DNA from: Lysobacteraceae bacterium
Lineage (GTDB): Bacteria > Pseudomonadota > Gammaproteobacteria > Xanthomonadales > Xanthomonadaceae
Reading direction: 5' to 3'
NCBI GenBank assembly: GCA_027483745.1
Contig: JAIXTZ010000097.1
Coordinates: 1-17,140, forward strand
Length of the DNA stretch: 17,140 nt
Shown here: piece by piece, positions 1 to 5,391 of the stretch
Layout of the letters: each line of letters starts with the position of its first letter
How positions within the stretch are numbered: the first letter of the stretch is position 1
Position numbers and translations under genes: made by a program
The notes under the pieces: generated by a model
Told to the model about the DNA's origin: nothing
Database searches by the model: none
The model's input: the letters and a program-made list of their open reading frames with translations, nothing else

Positions 1-225
1 CCGAAGTACGCCGGCCAGGACAAGGTCAACCCGGGCTCGGTCATCCTCTCCGGCGAGATGATGCTGCGCTACATGGGCTGGACCGAGGCCGCCGACGCCA
101 TCATCAAGGCGATGGACGGGGCGATCAGCAGCAAGCGCGTCACCTACGATTTCGCCCGCCTGATGGAGGGCGCGACCGAAGTGAAGTGCAGCGAGTTCGC
201 CGACGAGATCATCAAGCATCTCTGA
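1..225 (+). CDS. icd: NADP-dependent isocitrate dehydrogenase, C-terminal end (partial)
   Basis: The last 74 residues of a protein that begins outside the window. They read almost residue for residue like the C-terminus of the E. coli-type homodimeric isocitrate dehydrogenase: [20 protein letters not shown] near the start, then a [11 protein letters not shown] segment, [12 protein letters not shown] and the closing [13 protein letters not shown]. The family oxidatively decarboxylates isocitrate to 2-oxoglutarate with NADP in the cytoplasmic TCA cycle. The active site lies upstream and cannot be inspected. The gene ends with TGA and is followed within 30 nt by a strong intrinsic terminator, so it is the last gene of its transcript and is not linked to the small-protein genes to the right. 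Confidence 0.93.
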   Translation, partial: PKYAGQDKVNPGSVILSGEMMLRYMGWTEAADAIIKAMDGAISSKRVTYDFARLMEGATEVKCSEFADEIIKHL

Positions 226-252
226 TCGATCCACGCGGCATCGCGATACCGG

Positions 253-283
253 AACGGGGCGCTCCAAGCGCCCCGTTTTTTTT
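253..283 (+). terminator. Rho-independent terminator of icd
   Basis: A perfect 10-bp stem (253-262 with 268-277), loop TCCAA, very GC-rich, followed by eight consecutive T residues (276-283). This is a textbook intrinsic terminator 28 nt after the icd stop codon. Confidence 0.95.
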
Positions 284-370
284 GCCGCCCCGCAGCGCCG
301 TCCGCGGGGACGGCCTGCGTGCGGCACCGCACCGTCATCCGCGAGCCCGCGGCGCATCCTCGGCCCTCCT

Positions 371-388
371 CGTGATCGATCGATCACG
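371..388. promoter_or_regulatory. Perfect 18-bp palindrome upstream of the small membrane-protein operon
   Basis: CGTGATCGATCGATCACG is its own reverse complement over all 18 bp with no spacer. It lies 18 nt before the start codon at 407, just ahead of the ribosome-binding site GGAG (395-398). With no loop it suits a dimeric repressor or activator site better than a hairpin. It also contains three overlapping GATC sites. The binding protein is unknown; that it is an operator is inference. Confidence 0.4.
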
Positions 389-406
389 CCACCCGGAGCC
401 GCCGCC

Positions 407-553
407 ATGCTCGAGACCGTCGCCGTCCTGCTCATCCTTCTTTGGGCATTGGGCTATTTCACGGCTTACACGATGGGTGGGTTGATCCACCTGCTGCTCG
501 TCGTCGCCGTCGTGATCATCGTCATCCGGCTGCTGCGCGGTCAGCGTGTCTGA
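407..553 (+). CDS. lmo0937-type (DUF5670) small membrane protein, 48 aa
   Basis: A 48-residue protein, MLETVAVLLILLWALGYFTA onwards, that is almost entirely two hydrophobic helices (about 3-24 and 26-43) joined at a glycine pair and ending in a basic tail (RLLRGQRV). The opening with an L-W-x-L-G core, followed by GGLIHLLLVVAVVIIVIRLL, matches the lmo0937 family of tiny membrane proteins, which is widespread and often linked to stress regulons but has no known biochemical role. The start is set by GGAG eight nt upstream. It lies 30 nt before the YqjD-like gene and probably heads the same operon. A palindrome at 371-388 just upstream may control it. Confidence 0.82.
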   Translation: MLETVAVLLILLWALGYFTAYTMGGLIHLLLVVAVVIIVIRLLRGQRV

Positions 554-583
554 GTTGCGTCCCTTCCCCCCAGGAGTGTCCCC

Positions 584-943
584 ATGAATCCCCTCGAAAA
601 GACCGTCGACAAGCCCAATGCCATCGTTGCCGACCGCAGTGCACCATCGCTGTCGATGGAGCCGCTGATCGCCGACGTCCGCACCGCGATGTCGGACGCC
701 GAAGCCCTGCTGAAGGCCACCGCGCAGCACGGCGGCGAAGCCCTCGACGGCATCCGTGCACGTACGCGCGATTCGCTCCGTGCCGCGAACCTCCGGATCG
801 CCGATGCCCAGCAAGCGCTCGCCGCGCAGGCGCGTGAGGCCGCCAGGGCCACGGACCGCTACGTGCACCAGAACCCCTGGACGGCCATCGGCATCGGTGC
901 CGGCGTGGGCTTGCTGATGGGCTTCCTGTTGCGGCGCCGGTGA
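584..943 (+). CDS. DUF883 family protein (YqjD/ElaB/YgaM-like, membrane-anchored)
   Basis: A protein of 119 residues. A polar, Ala-rich helical region (about 25-92) leads into the family hallmark DRYVHQNPWTAIGIGAGVGL, a single membrane helix (about 100-116) and a terminal RRR. E. coli relatives YqjD and ElaB are inner-membrane proteins that bind ribosomes through the N-terminal part, mainly in stationary phase. The start is supported by CAGGAG nine nt upstream. Its stop codon overlaps the GTG start of the next gene by 4 nt, so the two are translationally coupled. The order YqjD-YqjE-YqjK matches that of enterobacteria. Family call firm; ribosome binding here is inferred from relatives. Confidence 0.88.
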   Translation: MNPLEKTVDKPNAIVADRSAPSLSMEPLIADVRTAMSDAEALLKATAQHGGEALDGIRARTRDSLRAANLRIADAQQALAAQAREAARATDRYVHQNPWTAIGIGAGVGLLMGFLLRRR

Positions 944-1350
944 GCGGTGTGGCCGCGGGCGGCGCATCCCCCCCACGTCGGCGCGGCCTGATGGCCGCGC
1001 TGGCGGACCTCGCGGCCACGTTGTTGGCGATCGCCCAGACTCGAATCGCCTTGCTTGAAGTGGATCTCGACCAGGCGCTGTTGCGCCTGGTCGTTGTGTT
1101 GTCGTGGTGCGCGGCTGCGTTGTTCGCGTTCGTGTTGGCAGTGTCGGCCGGTCTGGCCGCCGCCGTGCTCGCTGTCGCCAGCGAAGACCGGGTCGCCGTG
1201 CTCGTCGGCGCGGCCTTCGTTCTCCTGCTTTTCGGGGCGGCCGCCGTGGCCGTGGCCCTGGAGCGCATTCGCCGCGCGCCGCGCTGGTTCGCGGCCACGC
1301 TCGAGGAACTAGGCAAGGACCACGCCATCTTGCGCGCTTCGCCGCCATGA
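940..1350 (+). CDS. YqjE-like phage-holin-superfamily membrane protein (DUF1469)
   Basis: A protein of 136 residues starting at GTG, which overlaps the preceding stop as GTGA. A short basic N-terminus and an amphipathic stretch with TRIALLEVDL, typical of the family, are followed by two long hydrophobic helices (about 47-80 and 84-106) and a polar tail containing RRAPRWFAATLEELGKD. This is the chromosomal 'phage holin family' architecture of E. coli YqjE, not a prophage lysis gene: there is no endolysin or other phage gene nearby and the gene is embedded in a yqjD-yqjK operon. The function is not established. The coding region contains a C7 run (968-974) near the start. The last codons overlap the next ATG. 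Confidence 0.85.
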   Translation: MSGVAAGGASPPRRRGLMAALADLAATLLAIAQTRIALLEVDLDQALLRLVVVLSWCAAALFAFVLAVSAGLAAAVLAVASEDRVAVLVGAAFVLLLFGAAAVAVALERIRRAPRWFAATLEELGKDHAILRASPP

Positions 1351-1610
1351 CCTCGCGTTTGGCGGTTCGTCGGCGCGAGCTCGCGGCGCAGGCGCAAGCC
1401 CAGCGCATCCAACTCGCCGTGCAGTGCGTCCAATGCTCGGGTCCGCTGCGCGCGGGCGATGGCGTCATCGATGCCGTCGCTTGGGCCCGGCGTCATCCGA
1501 TCGTGAGTCTGACCGTGCTCATGCTGGCGATCCGGCTGTGGTCGCCGGCACGGAGGCTCGGTCTTTTTCCGCTGCTCGGCCTGATCGCGAGGCGCTGGAT
1601 GGCGGCATGA
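1347..1610 (+). CDS. YqjK-like protein
   Basis: An 87-residue protein whose ATG overlaps the upstream stop (ATGA), indicating translational coupling. The N-terminal third is basic and helical (RRRELAAQAQAQRIQLA), as in E. coli YqjK. A short hydrophobic helix follows (about 51-64, PIVSLTVLMLAIRLW), then a basic, Leu-rich end. Two cysteines (QCVQCS, about 27-30) are not something I recall from enterobacterial YqjK. Identification rests mainly on position, after the YqjE-like gene, and on the N-terminal RR-L-Q-QR-L pattern, because the family is short and poorly conserved. Its role is unknown. A hairpin follows about 40 nt downstream. Confidence 0.7.
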   Translation: MTSRLAVRRRELAAQAQAQRIQLAVQCVQCSGPLRAGDGVIDAVAWARRHPIVSLTVLMLAIRLWSPARRLGLFPLLGLIARRWMAA

Positions 1611-1648
1611 GATGGCCTGCCAGCGACAGACCCAGGGTCGCCAACGAC

Positions 1649-1674
1649 GACGGGGCCCGGCAAAGGGCCCCGTC
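1649..1674. terminator. GC-rich hairpin between convergent genes (terminator-like, no U tract)
   Basis: A 10-bp stem (1649-1658 with 1665-1674) with loop GGCAAA. It sits between the end of the yqjD-E-K operon (stop at 1610) and the end of the leftward lipoprotein gene (stop at 1715), so it could serve either strand. Neither side has a run of T, so termination may be weak or Rho-assisted. Confidence 0.55.
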
Positions 1675-1714
1675 CGATGTCACCAGCGGCGGCCATCCGC
1701 CGCCGGTCGTTCCC

Positions 1715-2173
1715 TCAGTCCTGGCGTTTCGCCTCCGCCAGCGCTGCATCGCGGTCGGCAATGGCCCGTGTCTCCTCCACCGCACGCGTTGCATCGACCT
1801 CGCTCTGGCACGCCGTCCGGTCGACGCCGCCGAGGGCTTCGCACTTCTCCATGGCGACACCAGCGCGGGCGTCCGCTTCCTTGGTTGCGAGCGTGTAGTT
1901 GGCTTCCGCCCGCTCGGCGAGGATGTCCGCGGTCGCGGAGCCCATGTCCTCCTGCGCGTCGACCACGGCCTCGTCGCGCGTCTGTTCCGCATCGACGAGC
2001 GCCTCGTCCGCTTCGTCCATGCTCACCGCCGCCTCGTCGCGGGCCTCGGCGACGTCCTCACGGGCAGCGGTGCGCTCGGCAGCGAGGTCTTCCGCGGCGT
2101 CCGAACGGGATTTCTGGCATCCGGCCGAGAGCACGAGTGCCAAGCCGATCATCGGGATCAAGGTCGTTCTCAC
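1715..2173 (-). CDS. Ala-rich coiled-coil lipoprotein with a conserved-looking Cys pair
   Basis: A protein of 152 residues with a lipoprotein signal (LVLSAGC, lipidated Cys19). The mature part is proline-free, rich in Ala, Asp, Glu and Arg, and predicted to be one long helix or coiled coil. Near the end, Cys111 and Cys122 bracket a short Gly turn (KCEALGGVDRTACQ), which suggests a disulfide staple in the periplasm. The GTG start is favoured because AAGGAG lies 9 nt upstream. The start overlaps the stop of the entericidin-like gene by 4 nt, so the pair is a coupled operon. I recognise a general type of hypothetical periplasmic lipoprotein but know no function; an Asp at +2 is absent (Gln20), so outer-membrane sorting is likely. 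Confidence 0.8.
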   Translation of the reverse strand: MRTTLIPMIGLALVLSAGCQKSRSDAAEDLAAERTAAREDVAEARDEAAVSMDEADEALVDAEQTRDEAVVDAQEDMGSATADILAERAEANYTLATKEADARAGVAMEKCEALGGVDRTACQSEVDATRAVEETRAIADRDAALAEAKRQD

Positions 2174-2370
2174 AGCGAGTCTCCTTCGCGGCCGTCGTCT
2201 TTCTCGTCATCGTCCATGTGCTGCTCGGCTTCGTCCTGGATCTTGTCGCCGACGGCTTCGGTGTCTTTTCCGACGCCGCGCATCGTGTTGCAGGCGCCCA
2301 GCACCAGCATGGCGATCAAGGCCGTGCCGATCAGGAGGACGTTCCGGGATTGGGGGGTTGCGGGGTTCAT
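2170..2370 (-). CDS. Entericidin A/B-like small lipoprotein
   Basis: A protein of 66 residues: a basic start, a hydrophobic helix (about 11-25), lipobox VLGAC with Cys27, then NTMRGVGKDTEAVGDKIQDE, the signature of the entericidin family. Entericidins are small lipoproteins; in enterobacteria EcnB promotes lysis in stationary phase and EcnA counters it. Here the tail is extended and strongly acidic (EQHMDDDEKDDGREGD). The ATG at 2370 is chosen over upstream in-frame codons because GGAG lies six nt before it and the signal peptide then starts correctly. First gene of a two-lipoprotein operon, divergent from a Crp/Fnr-type gene. Whether it is toxic, protective or neither cannot be told from sequence. 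Confidence 0.8.
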   Translation of the reverse strand: MNPATPQSRNVLLIGTALIAMLVLGACNTMRGVGKDTEAVGDKIQDEAEQHMDDDEKDDGREGDSL

Positions 2371-2439
2371 GGCGCGCTCCACGGGGGCGAGGGGTCGCCA
2401 GCATCCGTCCGATCCGCCGTCGCGTCGGTGCGGCGCCAC

Positions 2440-2453
2440 ACACACGCCTGTGT
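2440..2453. promoter_or_regulatory. ACACA-N4-TGTGT inverted repeat in the divergent promoter region
   Basis: Five-bp arms separated by CGCC, in the 131-bp gap between the divergent entericidin-like and Crp/Fnr-type genes. The 14-bp half-site geometry resembles that of sites bound by Crp/Fnr proteins, although it is not the E. coli CRP or FNR consensus. A self-regulation site for the adjacent regulator is a guess. Confidence 0.28.
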
Positions 2454-2487
2454 TCGATACCGCACATAGGGCGTGAAGGCGCCGGCG

Positions 2488-2493
2488 TATGCT
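2488..2493 (+). promoter_or_regulatory. -10-like TATGCT placed for a leaderless mRNA of the Crp/Fnr-type gene
   Basis: TATGCT matches the -10 consensus at four of six positions and ends 8 nt before the ATG at 2502, so transcription would begin at or next to the start codon. No Shine-Dalgarno sequence precedes that ATG. I see no convincing -35 element. Confidence 0.35.
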
Positions 2494-2501
2494 CGGGCGG
2501 C

Positions 2502-3248
2502 ATGCCCAACGCGCCTTCCCCCGAACGGAACCACCTGCTGGATGCCTTGCCCAAGGCGGTGCAGCAGCGGTTGTTTCCGAGTTTGGAGCGCGTGCCGCTG
2601 CCGCTGGGGAAAGTGCTCTACGAATCCGGCGATGCGATGCGCTATGCCTACTTCCCCACGGACAGCATCGTCTCGCTGCTCTACGTGCTGGAAGACGGCG
2701 CCTCCGCCGAGATCTCGGTGGTCGGCAACGAAGGCATGGTCGGCGTCGCGCTGTTCATGGGGGGGCACAGCACGCCCAGCCGCGCCGTGGTGCAGAGTGC
2801 CGGTTCCGCGTACCGCCTGGCCGGCCCGGTGCTGATGGAGGAGTTCAACCGCCACGGCGAGTTGCTGGTGCTGTTGCTGCGCTACACGCAGGCCCTGCTG
2901 ACGCAGATGGCGCAGACGGCCGTCTGCAATCGCCACCACTCCATCGACCAGCAGCTCTGCCGGTGGTTGCTGCTGTCCGTCGATCGCCTCGACGGCCCGG
3001 TGCTGCAGATGACGCAGGAGCTGATCGCCAACATGCTGGGCGTGCGCCGTGAGGGCGTCACCGAAGCCGCGGGAAAGCTGCAGAAGCAGGGGCTGATCGA
3101 ATACAGCCGCGGCCACATCACCGTGCTCGATCGCCCCGGCCTCGAGGCGCGCTGCTGCGAGTGCTATGCCGTGGTGAAGCACGAGTACGACCGCCTGCTG
3201 CACTACGTGCCTTCGGAGGCGCCGAACAGGCCCTTCGGCCCGCCGTAA
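2502..3248 (+). CDS. Crp/Fnr-family transcriptional regulator (first of two)
   Basis: A cytoplasmic regulator of 248 residues. The N-terminal effector domain (about 14-118) is a double-stranded beta-helix with FPTDSIVSLLYVLEDG and VVGNEGMVGVALF; the dimer helix follows (about 119-160); the C-terminal winged helix-turn-helix (about 168-215) contains TQELIANMLGVRREGVTEAA and the wing YSRGHITVLDR. It ends with a CCECY cluster typical of this subgroup. The cyclic-nucleotide signature (GEL and RxS) is replaced by NEGMVG and SRA, and FNR-type N-terminal cysteines are absent, so the ligand is unlikely to be cAMP or an iron-sulfur cluster. Divergent from the lipoprotein operon, which it may control. 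A related gene lies about 850 bp downstream. Confidence 0.88.
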   Translation: MPNAPSPERNHLLDALPKAVQQRLFPSLERVPLPLGKVLYESGDAMRYAYFPTDSIVSLLYVLEDGASAEISVVGNEGMVGVALFMGGHSTPSRAVVQSAGSAYRLAGPVLMEEFNRHGELLVLLLRYTQALLTQMAQTAVCNRHHSIDQQLCRWLLLSVDRLDGPVLQMTQELIANMLGVRREGVTEAAGKLQKQGLIEYSRGHITVLDRPGLEARCCECYAVVKHEYDRLLHYVPSEAPNRPFGPP

Positions 3249-3280
3249 GCGGCGGGCATCGGCGCTGCGTGGCGCAGCGC
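3238..3280 (+). terminator. Tandem GC-rich hairpins over the regulator's stop codon
   Basis: Two consecutive perfect 8-bp stems: 3238-3245 with 3250-3257 (loop TAAG, which holds most of the stop codon) and 3262-3269 with 3273-3280 (loop TGG). No T run follows. They could slow 3' decay or aid Rho-dependent termination before the CsbD-like gene. Confidence 0.5.
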
Positions 3281-3372
3281 ACCGATGGTCGGCCACGAAA
3301 GGCGCAGTCTCGATGTCCGGCCCACGCCGGCCCGTCGCCTCCCGGCCCGGGACCCCCCATCGAGATCCCCCC

Positions 3373-3744
3373 ATGACCACCTCAAAGAACACGCATGACA
3401 CCCCCGCCAAGGGCGCGATGCCGCAGCCGACGCCCGCGTTCGACCTTCCCGCCGGCGAGCCGCTATCCAAAGGCGCCGCCGCGGGTCCGGTCGCCGCCAA
3501 GGGCGACGACGGCCTGATGAGCCAGCCTTCCGACGCTGCCGCGAAGTCCAAGGACGGGCGTGGCGCGTGGAGTACCCGGGTGGGTGCGGCGCGCGCGGAG
3601 TGGACGAAGATCAGCGCGGACGAATTGCTGAAGACCCAGGGCCACGCGGCCGACCTCGCCTCGCTCGTCGAGAAGCGCTATGGCGTCAAGCGTTCGGAAG
3701 CCGACGGCCAGGTGGCGCGATTCCTGGCGCGGCACAACGTCTGA
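3373..3744 (+). CDS. CsbD-like small stress protein
   Basis: A protein of 123 residues. The first 70 are polar, rich in Ala, Pro, Lys and Gly and probably disordered (for example MTTSKNTHDTPAKGAMPQPT). The C-terminal block, about 78-123, is ordered: ARAEWTKISADELLKTQGHA, then ADLASLVEKRYGVKRSEADG and QVARFLARHNV. The pattern W-x-KI-x-x-x-EL-x-x-x-x-G followed by L-x-x-L-V-x-x-RYG-x-x-x-x-EAD-x-QV-x-x-F resembles small CsbD-type general stress proteins, which are induced by stress but have no known activity. The ATG at 3373 is preferred; an in-frame ATG 60 nt upstream adds only a Pro/Arg-rich stretch. The Shine-Dalgarno is weak because a C6 run abuts the ATG. It lies between two Crp/Fnr-type genes. 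Confidence 0.65.
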   Translation: MTTSKNTHDTPAKGAMPQPTPAFDLPAGEPLSKGAAAGPVAAKGDDGLMSQPSDAAAKSKDGRGAWSTRVGAARAEWTKISADELLKTQGHAADLASLVEKRYGVKRSEADGQVARFLARHNV

Positions 3745-3746
3745 AG

Positions 3747-3798
3747 CGATGGCCTCCACGAACGCCGTGCGAACCCGCATGACGACCGATGGCCATCG
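3747..3798. repeat. CGATGGCC repeats after the CsbD-like gene, ending in a 12-bp palindrome
   Basis: CGATGGCC occurs at 3747-3754 and 3787-3794, and its reverse complement at 3791-3798, giving the perfect palindrome CGATGGCCATCG (3787-3798). The first copy can pair with the inverted copy across a 36-nt spacer. A transcript-end hairpin or a protein-binding site are both possible; there is no T run. Confidence 0.35.
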
Positions 3799-3849
3799 TC
3801 GGCGCGTTCCCGCCCGGAGCGCGTCCTGTCCCGGCGAGGAGCCGAGGCG

Positions 3850-4059
3850 ATGAACGCCGAACGCGACGAGGTCCGTCCGCTGCTGCGGGCGGGCCCGGTA
3901 CCGATGATCCACTGGAAGAACGGACGCGCGTGCGCGGGCCCGCCACCGGCGCAGGTATCCGCGGCCCGTGCACCCATCGCACACGGCATGGCCGTCGTGT
4001 CGAGCGCCGCCGCGCCCTCCGCTCCTTCCCCTCCGAAGGGCGATCCCGCCGACGCCTGA
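3850..4059 (+). CDS. Hypothetical small protein, 69 aa
   Basis: A possible small gene in the 348-bp gap between the CsbD-like and the second regulator gene. A good GAGGAG motif lies 8 nt before the ATG. The product starts MNAERDEVRPLLRAGPVPMI, contains one Trp and one Cys, and its second half is rich in Ala and Pro (SSAAAPSAPSPPKGDPADA), so it is probably largely unstructured. It has no signal peptide or membrane helix, and I recognise no family. Third-position GC is raised but less extreme than in neighbouring genes. A longer frame overlapping it has no better start. It could equally be non-coding; apart from it this gap holds only the CGATGGCC repeats. Confidence 0.4.
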   Translation: MNAERDEVRPLLRAGPVPMIHWKNGRACAGPPPAQVSAARAPIAHGMAVVSSAAAPSAPSPPKGDPADA

Positions 4060-4092
4060 GCCGGGCGCCCCACCGCCGATGCCCGTGAGGAC

Positions 4093-4812
4093 ATGCCCGT
4101 GACCACGCCCAAACCATCGCGCCGTGGTAACGGACTGCTCGGGCAATTGCCGCGCGCGCTCGGCGAGCGGTTCCTCGCGCAGTGCGACGAGGTCGAACTT
4201 GCCGTCGATGACCGGCTGGTGTTCGCGGGGCGGCGCCATCCGCAGGTCCACTTCCCGCAGGCCGGCCTCATCGGTGTGCTCGCGGCGGTGGGGGGGCACG
4301 ATGCCCTCGAAGTCGCCGTGATCGGCCGCGAGGGCGTCGACGGGGCGATGCTGATGCTGGGCGCGGCGCCCCCTGCAACGCATTCCGTCGTCCTGGTCGG
4401 CGGCCGCGCTTGGCGCATCGGCGTGCCGCGATTCCGTACCGAGCTCGACGCCAGCGCGGTGCTGCGGGGTCTGGTGGACCGCGCGGTGACGCGACTGTTC
4501 GCGCAGGTCGCGCAGGCCGTTCCCTGCACGCGCTTCCATTCGCTGCCGTCCCGCCTCGCGCTGTGGCTGCTGCGCGCGCAGGACCGGGTGGGCGCCTCGG
4601 AGCTCCGCTTCACCCACCTCCGCCTCGCCGGTCTGCTGGGCGTGCAGCGCAGCGCCGTCACCATCGCCGCGGGGCAGCTGCATCGCGCCGGGATCATCCG
4701 GTATGCGCGCGGCGAACTGCACATCCTCGACCGCGCCCGCCTGGAGGCCGCAGCCTGCGCCTGCTATGCGGCCGGTCGGCGTCGTGCGGCCCCGGGTGTC
4801 GTCAGCTCATGA
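4093..4812 (+). CDS. Crp/Fnr-family transcriptional regulator (second of two, degenerate pocket)
   Basis: A protein of 239 residues with the same plan as the regulator at 2502: effector beta-domain (about 15-115, with HFPQAGLIGVLAAVGG and VIGREGVDGAMLMLG), dimer helix (about 116-162), winged helix-turn-helix (about 172-220, LRLAGLLGVQRSAVTIAAGQ and wing YARGELHILDR) and a CACY motif. The region that in CRP binds the cyclic nucleotide phosphate reads PPATHSVVL, with no Arg, and is more altered than in the first copy. The DNA-binding half is intact. A GAGG lies close before the ATG, and a similar ATGCCCGTGA stands 14 nt upstream. Its 3' end overlaps the convergent STAS-like gene by 11 nt. Ligand and targets unknown. 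Confidence 0.85.
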   Translation: MPVTTPKPSRRGNGLLGQLPRALGERFLAQCDEVELAVDDRLVFAGRRHPQVHFPQAGLIGVLAAVGGHDALEVAVIGREGVDGAMLMLGAAPPATHSVVLVGGRAWRIGVPRFRTELDASAVLRGLVDRAVTRLFAQVAQAVPCTRFHSLPSRLALWLLRAQDRVGASELRFTHLRLAGLLGVQRSAVTIAAGQLHRAGIIRYARGELHILDRARLEAAACACYAAGRRRAAPGVVSS

Positions 4813-5269
4813 GCTTGCGGCGGGCCCAAGCCTCGGCCTTCGCGGCGTCGTCGAAGACGTCGAACACGCGGCCGCGCGCCGCGAACAGCGCGGTGCCACG
4901 AGGCATGAAGAGGCTGCGGCCTTCCACGTCCGCCGCGGCGATCCACGCGGTGGCGACCAGGGGCAGCCCGCTGGCATCCACGCGGGCGAGGTGGGTGGCG
5001 AGATGCTGCCAAGCCTCGGGCGTCGCCATCATGCTGCCGCGGAATTCAGTGAGGTTGACGAAGCGCTGGCCCGGCGGCAGCTGCCGGTAGAGCGTGACCA
5101 TCTCGTCCGAGAAGCGGTCCGCGGCCTCCATGTTGAACGGCCCTTCGGCGAGGACGTGCACCACCGCGCCCTCGGCCCACAGCGTCGTCCGGCCGTGCGG
5201 CCGGAAGGCTCCCACACGCGGGGGGCGTGACTCGCCGCGCGGGGCTTCTTCCGAGGATGGAGGCGTCAT
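4802..5269 (-). CDS. STAS/SpoIIAA-like protein
   Basis: A cytoplasmic protein of 155 residues, without signal peptide or membrane helix. After a polar N-terminus (1-27) comes a single alternating strand-helix domain: TLWAEGAVVHVLAEGPFNME, a helix with a conserved-looking FRGSMMATPEAWQHLATHL, a strand with PLVATAWIAAADVEGRSLF and the closing RVFDVFDDAAKAEAWARRKL. This spacing and the final FD-x-x-x-x-A-x-x-W match SpoIIAA-like STAS proteins, which bind partner proteins or small ligands. The specific role is unknown. The start has GGAG 7 nt upstream. It converges with and overlaps the second Crp/Fnr-type gene by 11 nt, and is divergent from the exported methyltransferase-like gene. The family call is from fold pattern, moderate. 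Confidence 0.6.
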   Translation of the reverse strand: MTPPSSEEAPRGESRPPRVGAFRPHGRTTLWAEGAVVHVLAEGPFNMEAADRFSDEMVTLYRQLPPGQRFVNLTEFRGSMMATPEAWQHLATHLARVDASGLPLVATAWIAAADVEGRSLFMPRGTALFAARGRVFDVFDDAAKAEAWARRKLMS

Positions 5270-5391
5270 GCCGTCGCTCCGGAAAGCGGCCGTCGCCGGC
5301 CGAGGGCCCCAAGATACCGCGCCTTGTCATGCCCGTAACGCGGGCCTGCGCACCCTTCACGCCTCCTTCTTTCCCACACCGAGGTTCCGCC

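Noticed and set aside
371..388. GATC-rich palindrome as part of a replication origin
   Set aside because: No DnaA-box cluster, AT-rich region or origin genes nearby; the GATC density comes only from one short palindrome.
940..1350. Prophage remnant suggested by the holin-superfamily protein
   Set aside because: No endolysin, integrase, structural gene or attachment repeat nearby. The gene sits in a conserved yqjD-yqjE-yqjK order found on bacterial chromosomes.
1899..2501. N-terminal extension of the first Crp/Fnr-type gene by about 200 codons
   Set aside because: It would run across the two leftward lipoprotein genes, and its residues are low-complexity Ser/Ala/Arg. The ATG at 2502 gives a normal family length.
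3789..4088. A 99-codon frame overlapping the 69-codon small ORF
   Set aside because: Its start lies in the CGATGGCC palindrome without a ribosome-binding site and its product is Arg/Pro-rich out-of-frame sequence; the 3850 start is better supported.
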